55,485 nucleotides of DNA from an uncultured Sphingomonas sp. Lineage in GTDB: Bacteria; Pseudomonadota; Alphaproteobacteria; Sphingomonadales; Sphingomonadaceae. Of this stretch, positions 23,285 through 31,430 are shown piece by piece (the stretch's first letter is position 1; every line of letters begins with the position of its first letter). Below the pieces are notes generated by a model. It saw only the letters and a program-made list of their open reading frames with translations. It made no database searches and had not been told where the DNA came from. Location of the stretch: assembly GCA_913775315.1 (NCBI GenBank), contig CAJYIX010000029.1:1-55485 (forward strand), in the 5' to 3' direction. Position numbers and translations under genes: made by a program.

Positions 23285-25600
23285 ATGGACGACCTGTTGC
23301 AGGAATTCATTGCGGAAACGCGCGAGACCGCCGAGGCGCTGGCCGGCGAGATCGTCGCGTGGGAAGCCGCACCCGGCGATCGCGGCCGCCTCGACGGCAT
23401 CTTCCGCTTCGTTCACACGGTGAAGGGAAGCTGCGGCTTCCTCGACCTGCCACGGCTCGAGCGGCTTGCGCACGCCGCCGAGGATACGCTGGCGGCGGTC
23501 CGCGACGGCCGGCGCGTGCCCGACCGCGCGATGGTCGACGCGGTGCTCGCCATCGTCGACCGCATCACCGAGATCGTCGACGCGATGGAGCGGGGCACCC
23601 CGCTCGACGACGGCGGCGAGGATCTGCTGATCGCCGCGCTCGACGGCAGCGCCGCGCCTCAGGCGGTCGAATCACTCGTCACCCCCGCCAGCCCCGTCGC
23701 CGCCCGCGCGCCGATGCGCAGCGTGCGGCTGGGCGTCGACCTGCTCGACCGGATGATGAGCGGCATGTCCGAAATGGTGCTGGCGCGCAACGAGCTTGCC
23801 CGCCGCCTGCGCGCGGGCGATGTCGACCCGAGTGCGGAGGCGGCGCTGGAGCGCCTGTCCGCCACCGTTGCCGAAATGCGCGAAACCGTCACGCGTACGC
23901 GGATGCAGAAGATCGATGCGCTCTTCTCCGCGCTCCCCCGCCTCGTCCGCGATACCGCCGCGTCGGTGGGCAAGCGGATCGTCCTCGACATCGAGGGCAG
24001 CGACGTCGAGCTCGACCGCGAGATGATCGAGGTGATGCGCGATCCGCTGGTTCACATCATCCGCAATTCGATCGACCACGGGATCGAGGACGGCGCCGCC
24101 CGTCTTGCCGCTGGCAAGCCCGAGGCGGGGCGCCTGACCGTCTCCGCGCGTCAGGCGGGCAACCAGATCGTCGTCGAGGTCGTCGACGACGGCCGCGGGA
24201 TCGACACCGATCGCGTTATCGCCAAGCTCGTCGCGAACGGCCGCGACGAACGGTCGCTGCGGCAGTTACCCGAGCGCGAGAAGCTAGCGCTGATCTTCGA
24301 ACCGGGTTTCAGCACCAAGGACGACGTGACCGCGATCTCCGGCCGCGGGGTCGGCATGGACGTGGTGCGTGCCGCGATCGACGGCATCGGCGGGCGGATC
24401 GAGCTCGATTCGACGCCGGGACGCGGCCTGCGGCTCGCCATCCATGTGCCGCTGACGCTGTCGATCCTGTCGACGATCGTCGTCGCGGTCGGCGGCCAGC
24501 GGCTCGCCATCCCGCGCGGGGTGATCGAGGAGATCGTGTCGGTGCGCGCCGCGGGCGTCAGCGTCGATACGCTGGGCGGCCAGCCCGTCGCGATGGTGCG
24601 CGGGCGGCGGCTGCCGATGGTCACGCTGTCGTCACTGCTCGGCCTCGCGCCCGCGGATGCCGCGCCGAACATGCTCGTCATCGCCAATGTCGGGCCGGGG
24701 GCGCTGGTGATCGGCGTCGACGACGTTCTCGACCATGAGGAACTGGTCATCAAGCCCGCCGCCCCCGCGGTGATGAGCGCGGGCGTCTACGCCGGCCAGG
24801 CGCTGCCCGACAGCGGGCGGCCGATGCTGCTCGTCGACTGTGCCGGCGTCGCCCACCGTGCCAATATCAGCTTCCGCCGCGAGGCACCCGTCGCTGCCGA
24901 TGCCGACGCCGAACAGGCGGCACCCGGGATCGAGGTGCTGACGTTCCATGACCTGGACGGCGTGCTACGCGCGCTGCCGCTGGCCGCGGTCGACCGGATC
25001 GAGACGATCGCTGCACATCAGCTTCATCGCGCGGGCGGTCGCCTGCGCCTGCTGATCGAGGGAGCGCTGGTGCCGCTGGCGGCGCTCGGCGATCTGCCGG
25101 GCGGCAGCTTCGCCGCGCTTCGCCTTCGCGATGGGGCGACGGAGATCGCCTATGCGATCGGCGAGGCGAGCGATATCGTCCGCCTGCCGGCCGAGCTCGC
25201 CGCCCCCGCCGCGCCCGGTGCGATCGCGGGCGTGGCGCTCTACGGCGACGAGCCGGTCGAACTGGTCGATCCGCTCTGGCTGTTCGCGGGCCATGCCGAT
25301 GTGGCCGCTGCCGAGCACAAACCGCTGGCGCTGCTGGACGAGGGGGAGGGCGGCTGGATGACCATTTTCCTCGCGCCGATGCTGCGCGGGGCGGGCTGGC
25401 GCGTCGCGGCGCGGCTGGGCGAAGGGGAGGAGGCCGACGTGGTCATCCGCCTCGACGACGATGCCCCCGCCGCCGGCGATGCCCCGGTCGTCCGCCTCGT
25501 CACCGATCCCGCCGCCGCCCGGCGCGGCGATGCCATCCACCGCTATGACCGGGCGGGCCTTCTCGCCGCGGTCGGCGCCCGTCTGGAGCGACGCCGATGA
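23285..25600 (+). CDS. cheA: Chemotaxis histidine kinase CheA with extra C-terminal domains
   Basis: A 771-residue CheA. The HPt domain carries the phosphoryl His44 in FRFVHTVKGSCGF. There is no P2 domain: a short linker leads to the dimerisation helices (RLGVDLLDRMMSGMSEMVLA). The kinase core has HIIRNSIDHGIE, DDGRGID, FEPGFSTK and GRGVGMDVV. A CheW-like P5 domain follows to about residue 540. Another weaker CheW-like segment follows, then a C-terminal 95-residue part (from KPLALLDEGEG) shaped like a receiver domain without the phospho-acceptor Asp. ATG 23285 follows GGGGG; GTG 23273 is an alternative. The stop overlaps cheW (ATGA). Confidence 0.95.
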   Translation: MDDLLQEFIAETRETAEALAGEIVAWEAAPGDRGRLDGIFRFVHTVKGSCGFLDLPRLERLAHAAEDTLAAVRDGRRVPDRAMVDAVLAIVDRITEIVDAMERGTPLDDGGEDLLIAALDGSAAPQAVESLVTPASPVAARAPMRSVRLGVDLLDRMMSGMSEMVLARNELARRLRAGDVDPSAEAALERLSATVAEMRETVTRTRMQKIDALFSALPRLVRDTAASVGKRIVLDIEGSDVELDREMIEVMRDPLVHIIRNSIDHGIEDGAARLAAGKPEAGRLTVSARQAGNQIVVEVVDDGRGIDTDRVIAKLVANGRDERSLRQLPEREKLALIFEPGFSTKDDVTAISGRGVGMDVVRAAIDGIGGRIELDSTPGRGLRLAIHVPLTLSILSTIVVAVGGQRLAIPRGVIEEIVSVRAAGVSVDTLGGQPVAMVRGRRLPMVTLSSLLGLAPADAAPNMLVIANVGPGALVIGVDDVLDHEELVIKPAAPAVMSAGVYAGQALPDSGRPMLLVDCAGVAHRANISFRREAPVAADADAEQAAPGIEVLTFHDLDGVLRALPLAAVDRIETIAAHQLHRAGGRLRLLIEGALVPLAALGDLPGGSFAALRLRDGATEIAYAIGEASDIVRLPAELAAPAAPGAIAGVALYGDEPVELVDPLWLFAGHADVAAAEHKPLALLDEGEGGWMTIFLAPMLRGAGWRVAARLGEGEEADVVIRLDDDAPAAGDAPVVRLVTDPAAARRGDAIHRYDRAGLLAAVGARLERRR

Positions 25601-26031
25601 GCGAACTCTTTCTCGTGGCCGAAGTCGCCGGCCAGTCGATCGCCGTCGCCTCTCGCTCGGTCGAATCGGTCGTCGACCTGGGCGAGGTGACGCCGACGCC
25701 GCTCGCGGCGCGCCACGTCCTCGGCCTTGCCACGCTGCGCAGCCGGATCGTCACGGTGATCGACACCGCCGGCACGCTGACCGGCACGCCGTCGACCGGC
25801 CGGCCGCGCCGCGCGATCGTCTCTGCGATCGAAGGGCATCATTACGCGTTCGTCGTCGACGCACTCGACGATGTGGCGATGTTCGCGGCGCAGCCACTCG
25901 AATCGGGCGTCGCGCTTGCCGGCGCCTGGGCCGGTGCGACCTCGGGCTTGGTCGAGCAGGCGGGGACAAGCGCGCTCGTGGTCGATCTGTCCGCGCTCGT
26001 ACCCGGCGTCCAGGGATCGCGGGTCAATTAA
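25597..26031 (+). CDS. cheW: Chemotaxis coupling protein CheW
   Basis: A 144-residue single CheW domain: LFLVAEVAGQSIAVASRSVESVV, TPLAARHVLGLATLRSRIVTVID (the central loop with the conserved Arg), then YAFVVDALDDV and ALVVDLSALV. CheW bridges receptors and CheA. No methyl-accepting receptor gene lies in the window, so the receptors must be elsewhere. It starts in an ATGA overlap with cheA. The sequence is more diverged than classical CheW but keeps the strand order. Confidence 0.9.
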   Translation: MSELFLVAEVAGQSIAVASRSVESVVDLGEVTPTPLAARHVLGLATLRSRIVTVIDTAGTLTGTPSTGRPRRAIVSAIEGHHYAFVVDALDDVAMFAAQPLESGVALAGAWAGATSGLVEQAGTSALVVDLSALVPGVQGSRVN

Positions 26032-26094
26032 CGCGGCGCTTACGCTCGCCGTGCAAGGTTGGGCCATGTCGCGGAAAAACAAGGTAAGCGTTAC

Positions 26095-26460
26095 ATGAAA
26101 AGCTGTCTGGTCGTCGACGATTCGAAGGTGATCCGCAAGGTCGCACGCCACATCCTCGAGGGATTGTCGTTCGAGGTGCGCGAGGCGGCGGATGGCCGCG
26201 AGGCGCTCGACGCCTGCCTCGACAGTCCGCCCGACGTGGTGCTGCTCGACTGGAACATGCCGGTGATGAGCGGCATGGATTTCCTGCGCGCGTTGCGCGA
26301 GACGGCGATCCCCGACAAGCCCAAGGTCGTGTTCTGCACGACCGAGAACGGCATCGCCTATATCCGCGCCGCGATTGAGGCGGGGGCCGACGAATATGTC
26401 ATGAAGCCGTTCGACCGCGAGACGCTCCAGTCGAAGCTCCAGATCGTCGGCATGGCCTGA
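26095..26460 (+). CDS. cheY: Chemotaxis response regulator CheY
   Basis: A 121-residue single receiver domain. Acidic pocket residues Asp8/Asp9, phospho-acceptor Asp52 in LLDWNMPVMSG, Thr82 and Lys104 (YVMKPF) are all present, so it should be phosphorylated by CheA. There is no output domain. ATG 26095 is preceded by AAGGTAAG. It sits between cheW and cheB, 15 bp before the latter. Binding to flagellar FliM cannot be read from the sequence. Confidence 0.94.
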   Translation: MKSCLVVDDSKVIRKVARHILEGLSFEVREAADGREALDACLDSPPDVVLLDWNMPVMSGMDFLRALRETAIPDKPKVVFCTTENGIAYIRAAIEAGADEYVMKPFDRETLQSKLQIVGMA

Positions 26461-26474
26461 CCCGGAGACTCGCG

Positions 26475-27536
26475 GTGGCGACCTCCCCGGCCATTCGGAC
26501 GATGAAGGCGACCCGTCCGCGGGTGCTAATCGTCGACGACTCGATCGTCGCGCGCGCGGTGTTGCGCCGGATCATCGAGGGCGGTGGGCGCTGCGACGTG
26601 CTGGAAGCGGGGGACGCCCGCGGCGCGCTCGACCTGCTGGCGCGCGAGCGGGTCGACGTGATCCTCCTCGACATCGAGATGCCGGGGCAAAGCGGGCTGG
26701 CCGCGCTGCCCGAGATTCTGCGCGCGGGCGACGGTGCGCGCGTCCTCATCGTTTCCTCGACCAGCGCGCCGGGGGCGGAGGCGAGCCTGCGCGCCCTCGC
26801 GCTCGGCGCGGCCGATACGCTCGTCAAGCCGAGTGCGGGCGTGCTCGCGGGCCAGTTCGCCCAGGCGCTGGAGGAGCGGGTCGCCCGCCTCACCGACGAT
26901 ATTGCGCCGGTGGTGCGGCCGAGCGACGCCCCCGTCGCGATCGGTCCGCAGCGCGATCCGCCGCGCATCGTCGCGATCGGCGCCTCGACCGGCGGGATCC
27001 ACGCGCTCGGCCGGTTCTTCGGTACGCTCGATGCAGGCTGCGACGCGCCGATCCTCATCACCCAGCATCTGCCGGCATCCTTCATGCCCTATTTCGCCGC
27101 GCAGGTGAGCGCGATGGCGGGTCGCCCCTGTTTCGTCGCGGAGGATCGGATGCGGGTGAAACGCGGCCATGTCTACGTTGCGCCCGGCGACGCGCATCTC
27201 GTCTGCGCGCCGATGACTGACGGCCATGTCCTTCGCCTCGACCACGCCAAGTCCGCCAGCGGCTGCATGCCGTCGGTCGATCCGATGTTCGACAGCGTGG
27301 CGCGCGTGTTCGGCGCCGATGCCTTTGCCGTGGTGCTGAGCGGCATGGGCCGCGACGGCGCGATCGGGGCCGAGCGAATCGTCGCGGCCGGCGGCGCGCT
27401 GATCGCGCAGGATCAGGAAAGTTCGGTCGTCTGGGGAATGCCCGGCGCGGTCGTCGCCGCCGGCCTTGCCCGCGCCGCGCTGCCGCCCGAGGCGATCGGA
27501 CGCACGCTCAACCAACGCTTCGGAGGTCGCCGATGA
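26475..27536 (+). CDS. cheB: Chemotaxis protein-glutamate methylesterase CheB
   Basis: A 353-residue two-domain protein: an N-terminal receiver (VDDSIVARAVLRRI, phospho-acceptor Asp66 in LLDIEMPGQSG), a linker to about residue 155, then the methylesterase/deamidase domain. The catalytic Ser is in AIGASTGGI (about residue 171), the His in ITQHLPASF, and the Asp in VLSGMGRDGA. It removes receptor methyl groups and adapts signalling together with CheR. GTG 26475 follows GGAGA. The stop overlaps the cheR start. Confidence 0.94.
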   Translation: MATSPAIRTMKATRPRVLIVDDSIVARAVLRRIIEGGGRCDVLEAGDARGALDLLARERVDVILLDIEMPGQSGLAALPEILRAGDGARVLIVSSTSAPGAEASLRALALGAADTLVKPSAGVLAGQFAQALEERVARLTDDIAPVVRPSDAPVAIGPQRDPPRIVAIGASTGGIHALGRFFGTLDAGCDAPILITQHLPASFMPYFAAQVSAMAGRPCFVAEDRMRVKRGHVYVAPGDAHLVCAPMTDGHVLRLDHAKSASGCMPSVDPMFDSVARVFGADAFAVVLSGMGRDGAIGAERIVAAGGALIAQDQESSVVWGMPGAVVAAGLARAALPPEAIGRTLNQRFGGRR

Positions 27537-28369
27537 CGCTGAGGCCGATGCCCGCCGCCGCGCCGCGCGTGGGCGCGACGGGAATCATCGCCGCGCTGCT
27601 CGAACAGCGCACGGGGCAGCAGCTTGCGGCCAACCGCTCGTGGCGGCTCGATGCGACGCTGAAGCCGCTGCTGCGCGAGCGGGGGCTGGCCGATTTCGAC
27701 GAGTTGGTCGGCGCGCTGCTCGGCGCGCGCGACCCCAGCCTCGCCGATGCGGTGGTCGAGGCGCTGCTCAATCAGGAGACGAGCTTCTTCCGCGACGCCG
27801 GCGTCCTCGAACAGGTGGTCGAGGCGGCGGCGGCGATGCCGAACGAGGGCGGGCGCCTTCGCATCTGGTCGGCGGGCTGTTCGACGGGGCAGGAGCCGCT
27901 GACCCTTGCCATGCTGTTCGCCGAACGCGGCGGCGAGATGCCCGACATCCAGGCGACGGACGTGTCGAACGGCGCGCTGGTCCGCGCCCGCGCCGGTCGC
28001 TATTCGCAGTTCGAGGTGCAGCGCGGCCTTCCGATCCGGCGGCTGATGCAATGGTTCGATCCGGTGGGCGAGGATTGGGTGGCGAAGAGCGACCTCGTCG
28101 ACCGCATTCGCTATCGCCGCCTCAACCTCGCCAGCGATCCCGTTTTGCCGGGGAAGTTCGATGTCATCCTCTGCCGTAACGTCCTTCTTTACTTCAACGC
28201 GGGAATGCGCGCGAAGGTGCTCGATGCCCTTTCCTGTGCGCTGCGGCCCGGCGGCCTCTTGGTGCTGGGCGCGGGGGAGACAGTGATCGGCCAGACCGAC
28301 CGGCTGGAGCCCAGCCGCGACTGGCGAGGTTTCTACGCCATCGCCGAACCGGCACGCCGCACCGCCTGA
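27533..28369 (+). CDS. cheR: Chemotaxis protein methyltransferase CheR
   Basis: A 278-residue SAM-dependent methyltransferase. The N-terminal all-helical domain (IIAALLEQRTGQQL to LLNQETSFFRD) is followed by the catalytic domain with RIWSAGCSTGQEPLTLAM (SAM site), IQATDVSNGALVRARAG, and FDVILCRNVLLYF. It methylates receptor glutamates. ATGA overlap with cheB. No TPR or other C-terminal extension is present. No cheD is visible in the cluster. Confidence 0.94.
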   Translation: MTLRPMPAAAPRVGATGIIAALLEQRTGQQLAANRSWRLDATLKPLLRERGLADFDELVGALLGARDPSLADAVVEALLNQETSFFRDAGVLEQVVEAAAAMPNEGGRLRIWSAGCSTGQEPLTLAMLFAERGGEMPDIQATDVSNGALVRARAGRYSQFEVQRGLPIRRLMQWFDPVGEDWVAKSDLVDRIRYRRLNLASDPVLPGKFDVILCRNVLLYFNAGMRAKVLDALSCALRPGGLLVLGAGETVIGQTDRLEPSRDWRGFYAIAEPARRTA

Positions 28370-28410
28370 CGCCCCTTGCGTTGCCGGCGCGCGCGCCGCA
28401 ATCAGGCGTC

Positions 28411-29097
28411 ATGCAGCCGGTGCAGGCCCCATCGCCCAATTTCGACGAGCGCTTGGCTCCGGTCAGCATGATCGTGCTCCATTATACCGGCATGGAAAGT
28501 GGCGAGGCCGCGCTTGCCCGCCTGCGCGATCCGGAGGCCAAGGTATCGGCGCATTATCTGGTCGAGGAGGACGGCACCGTCTTCGCGCTGATCGACGAGG
28601 ACAAGCGCGCCTGGCACGCCGGTCGCTCGCACTGGCGGGGCGTCAAGGACGTCAACTCCGCCTCGATCGGGATCGAGATCGTCAATCCCGGCCACGAGTT
28701 CGGGTACCGCGACTTTCCCGAGGCTCAGGTCCACGCGGTCATCCGACTGGTCGCCGCGATCAAGGACCGCTATTCGATCACCCGCGGCAACGTCGTCGGC
28801 CATTCGGACATCGCCCCCACCCGCAAGAAGGATCCCGGCGAGCTGTTCCCGTGGTGGAGCCTTTCGCGGCTGCGCCTCGCGCTCCCACGCCCGACCCGCG
28901 GCCTCATGGACCCGCACTGGAACGAGGCGAGCTTCCTCCTCGCGCTCGAACGCTTCGGCTATGACGTGAGCAAGCCGCGCGCCGCGATCCGCGCCTTCCA
29001 GCGCCGCTTCCGCCCCGAAATGATCGACGGCGAGATGGATGCGGAGTGCCGGATGATCCTCCTCGCGCTGCTGCTCCCCCAGCCGCAAGGGGATTAG
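28411..29097 (+). CDS. N-acetylmuramoyl-L-alanine amidase (family 2)
   Basis: A 228-residue amidase. Zinc ligands are visible in the AmpD-type positions: His in SMIVLHYTGM (about residue 25), and His and Asp in VGHSDIAPTRKKDPGELFPW. The central region HYLVEEDGTVFALIDEDKRAWHAG is typical of family-2 amidases. The C-terminal helical part (from FLLALERFGYDV, then AIRAFQRRFRP) is a peptidoglycan-binding helical module. There is no signal peptide, so like AmpD it may act on recycled anhydromuropeptides in the cytosol, although export cannot be ruled out. The start is ATG 28411. Confidence 0.9.
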   Translation: MQPVQAPSPNFDERLAPVSMIVLHYTGMESGEAALARLRDPEAKVSAHYLVEEDGTVFALIDEDKRAWHAGRSHWRGVKDVNSASIGIEIVNPGHEFGYRDFPEAQVHAVIRLVAAIKDRYSITRGNVVGHSDIAPTRKKDPGELFPWWSLSRLRLALPRPTRGLMDPHWNEASFLLALERFGYDVSKPRAAIRAFQRRFRPEMIDGEMDAECRMILLALLLPQPQGD

Positions 29098-29360
29098 CGG
29101 GAACCGGTCGCGTCGAAAAACCTGCTGAGCCGGCACATCGACCAGCCGAGCGCAGCCGAGGCGAGCGGAATGGCGACCAGCAGAAACAGAAATAGCGCCC
29201 GCTGCTTATCGCGGCACGCATCGATCTCGCCAGTGTCCCGCGCGAAACAGTCGCCGATCACGACGACTGCCAAGACCGGAAGCCCGATCAGCACGAAGCC
29301 GCCGATCCCGGCGATCCAGCCGACCACCCGATGGAAGCGGTCCTGATCTTCGTTGAGCAT
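29094..29360 (-). CDS. Small two-helix membrane protein, unknown
   Basis: An 88-residue protein with two hydrophobic helices (about residues 10-35 and 51-72) joined by a short loop holding two cysteines (DCFARDTGEIDACRDKQ). It starts MLNEDQDRF at ATG 29360; an upstream in-frame ATG (29402) would add 14 residues without family-like features. Its stop overlaps the stop of the amidase gene on the other strand (TTAG, 29094-29097). No function can be assigned. Confidence 0.6.
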   Translation of the reverse strand: MLNEDQDRFHRVVGWIAGIGGFVLIGLPVLAVVVIGDCFARDTGEIDACRDKQRALFLFLLVAIPLASAALGWSMCRLSRFFDATGSR

Positions 29361-29426
29361 GACTATCAGGGTATCACATCGCTTTCGGTCCGATACAGGC
29401 AATCGTCGTTTGGCGTGCGGATCGTG

Positions 29427-31118
29427 TCAGGCCTCCGCCATCACTTCCTTGACCAGATCCTTGCGGCTGAGCTTGCCGATCATCGTCTTCGGGAGCGCCA
29501 GCCGCACGACCACCTCGTCCACCCGCTCATGCTTGCCGAGCTGAGGGTTGAGCCAGTCGCGGATCGCCTCGCCGGTCGCGTCGTTCTCCGCCTCCAGCGT
29601 CACGTACGCCCGCGGCACTTCGCCGCGATAGGCGTCGGGCATGCCAATCACCAGCGCCTCTCGCACCGCGGGGTGGTGATAGAGGATCGCCTCGATCTGG
29701 CTTGGGAAGACCTTGAAGCCGCCGACCGCGATCATGTCCTTGAGGCGATCGACGATGCGGATGAAGCCGTCCTCGTCGATCGTGCCGACGTCGCCGGTGC
29801 GCAGCCAGCGGGTGCCCGCGGCGTCGGTCACGAACACTTCCGCGTCGGCGTCGGGCCGTTGCCAGTAGCCGCACATGATCTGCGGCCCGGCGATGACGAT
29901 CTCGCCCGGCTCGCCATCAGGGGCGGGGCGGGACGGGTCCTCCTTGTCGACCAGCGAGACGCGCGTGGCCGCCAGCGGCTGGCCGATCGTGCCCGCCTTA
30001 CCCTCCGCTTCGTAGGGGTTGGCGGAGACGACGCCCGAGCTTTCGGACAGGCCGTAGCCCTCGATCAGCGTCGCGCCGGTCGCCGCCTCGAACTTCTCCT
30101 TCAATTCCGCCGGTAGCGGCGCACCGCCCGAGATGCAGATGCGCAACGAGGAGAGGTCGGTCTGCGCGAGCTTCGGATGGTCGAGGAGGGCGCGGTACAT
30201 CGTCGGCACGCCGGGCAGCGCGGTCGCCTTCGTCCGCTGGATCGCGGCCAGCACCTGTCCCGCATCGAAGCGCGGGAGCAGCACGATCTCGCCCCCCGTC
30301 ATCACCGTGCGGTTGAGGACGCAGGTATTGGCAAAGACGTGGAACATCGGCAGCGCGCCGAGGATGCGGTCGGTCGTCTTGCCCATCTGCGGATCGAGCA
30401 GCGCGACCTGCCGCGCATTCGCCGACAGGTTCTGGTGGCTCAGCATCGCGCCCTTGGGCACGCCGGTCGTGCCGCCGGTATATTGGATGAGCGCGAGGTC
30501 GCGTTCGGGATCGAGCGGCGGGGTTGCACACGCGCCCTTGTTGGCGATCAGCTTCGAGAAGGCGATGATCCGCGGGTCGGCGGGCTTCTCGGCGATCTCC
30601 TTGGCCTTGAACCAGCGGTAGAAGACCGACTTGGTGGCGGGCAGCGCGCCCGCGACCGACCCTACGACCAGCCGCTCGAGCGCCGACTTCTCCAGCACCT
30701 TGAGCGCGGTCGGCAGCAATGCCGTGGCGGAGAGGGTAAACAGCAGCCGCGTGCCCGAATCGGCGACCTGATGCGCCAGCTCGTCGACGGTGTAGAGCGG
30801 CGAGAAATTGACCGCCGTCGCGCCCAGCTTGAGGATGCCGTAATAGGCGGCGAGGTAATGCGGCACGTTGGGCAGGAACAGCCCGATCCGGTCGCCGGGA
30901 CCATAGCCGAGCTCGGCAAGGCCGCAGGCGACCCGATTGGCGCCGTCCAGCGTCTCGGCATAGCTGAACTTGCGGCCCAGGAAATCGATCAGCGGGCGCG
31001 GGCCATTCGCCGCGGCCGACGCCTCGAACAGCGCGATCATCGTCTCGGGCGGGAAGGGGCGGTCCCATTCGCCTGGATGGCGGTAATGCCGCCGCCAGAC
31101 CTCTCCAGTTTCTGTCAT
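29427..31118 (-). CDS. fadD: Long-chain fatty acid--CoA ligase
   Basis: A 563-residue ANL-superfamily acyl-CoA synthetase. Motifs: the AMP-binding P-loop YTGGTTGVPKGAMLSH (about residue 220), the gate/linker region GYGLSESSGVV, the hinge RTGDVGTIDEDGFIRIVDRLKDMI, and the catalytic Lys region GKLSRKDLV at the C-terminus. It activates fatty acids for beta-oxidation or lipid synthesis. There is no ribosome site upstream of ATG 31118, and the predicted promoter places the transcript start at the ATG itself, so leaderless translation is likely. Confidence 0.94.
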   Translation of the reverse strand: MTETGEVWRRHYRHPGEWDRPFPPETMIALFEASAAANGPRPLIDFLGRKFSYAETLDGANRVACGLAELGYGPGDRIGLFLPNVPHYLAAYYGILKLGATAVNFSPLYTVDELAHQVADSGTRLLFTLSATALLPTALKVLEKSALERLVVGSVAGALPATKSVFYRWFKAKEIAEKPADPRIIAFSKLIANKGACATPPLDPERDLALIQYTGGTTGVPKGAMLSHQNLSANARQVALLDPQMGKTTDRILGALPMFHVFANTCVLNRTVMTGGEIVLLPRFDAGQVLAAIQRTKATALPGVPTMYRALLDHPKLAQTDLSSLRICISGGAPLPAELKEKFEAATGATLIEGYGLSESSGVVSANPYEAEGKAGTIGQPLAATRVSLVDKEDPSRPAPDGEPGEIVIAGPQIMCGYWQRPDADAEVFVTDAAGTRWLRTGDVGTIDEDGFIRIVDRLKDMIAVGGFKVFPSQIEAILYHHPAVREALVIGMPDAYRGEVPRAYVTLEAENDATGEAIRDWLNPQLGKHERVDEVVVRLALPKTMIGKLSRKDLVKEVMAEA

Positions 31119-31155
31119 TTACACGAGTGTAAGCAGGTTGACGTGTCCGTCAACC
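31119..31155 (-). promoter_or_regulatory. Predicted fadD promoter with two palindromic operators
   Basis: Two perfect palindromes lie just upstream of the fadD ATG (31118): TTACACGAGTGTAA at 31119-31132 and GGTTGACG-TGTC-CGTCAACC at 31136-31155. On the minus strand the latter contains a consensus-like -35 TTGACG (31153-31148). A -10 TACACT (31131-31126) lies 16 bp further on, inside the first palindrome. Transcription would start within a base or two of the ATG. A repressor on either palindrome would cover the promoter. A fatty-acid-responsive TetR-type regulator is inferred but not identified. Confidence 0.6.
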
Positions 31156-31182
31156 GCGCGCCCCGGCCGGAAACAATTTGTT

Positions 31183-31383
31183 TCAGCGCACCCGGCGCTC
31201 GGCCTGTCGAAACAGGATGCTGACGGCGATCGTGCCGATCTCGATCGCCGCCTCCGCGCGGGCGGGGCCGGTTTCGGGATCGGTGTCGAGCGACAGGCGG
31301 AGCTGGCCGATCGGCGGCTTCACCGCGATCAGGATCGCAAAGGCAAGGACGGAGAGACCGAGGGCAAGGCGGCGGCGCTGCAT
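31183..31383 (-). CDS. Small membrane protein, unknown
   Basis: A possible 66-residue protein: a basic N-terminus (MQRRRLALGL), one hydrophobic helix (about residues 7-22, LGLSVLAFAILIAV) and a soluble polar tail (LRLSLDTDPETG ... EIGTIAVSILF). It lies between fadD and the diguanylate cyclase gene, both on the same strand. No ribosome site is obvious before ATG 31383. The composition (charged start, one helix, low-complexity-free tail) argues for a real gene, but no homologue family is recognised. Confidence 0.5.
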   Translation of the reverse strand: MQRRRLALGLSVLAFAILIAVKPPIGQLRLSLDTDPETGPARAEAAIEIGTIAVSILFRQAERRVR

Positions 31384-31430
31384 AAGAAGGGTCGGCTCCG
31401 TCGGATCGTTTCGCCGCTGGTATAGCGCGT

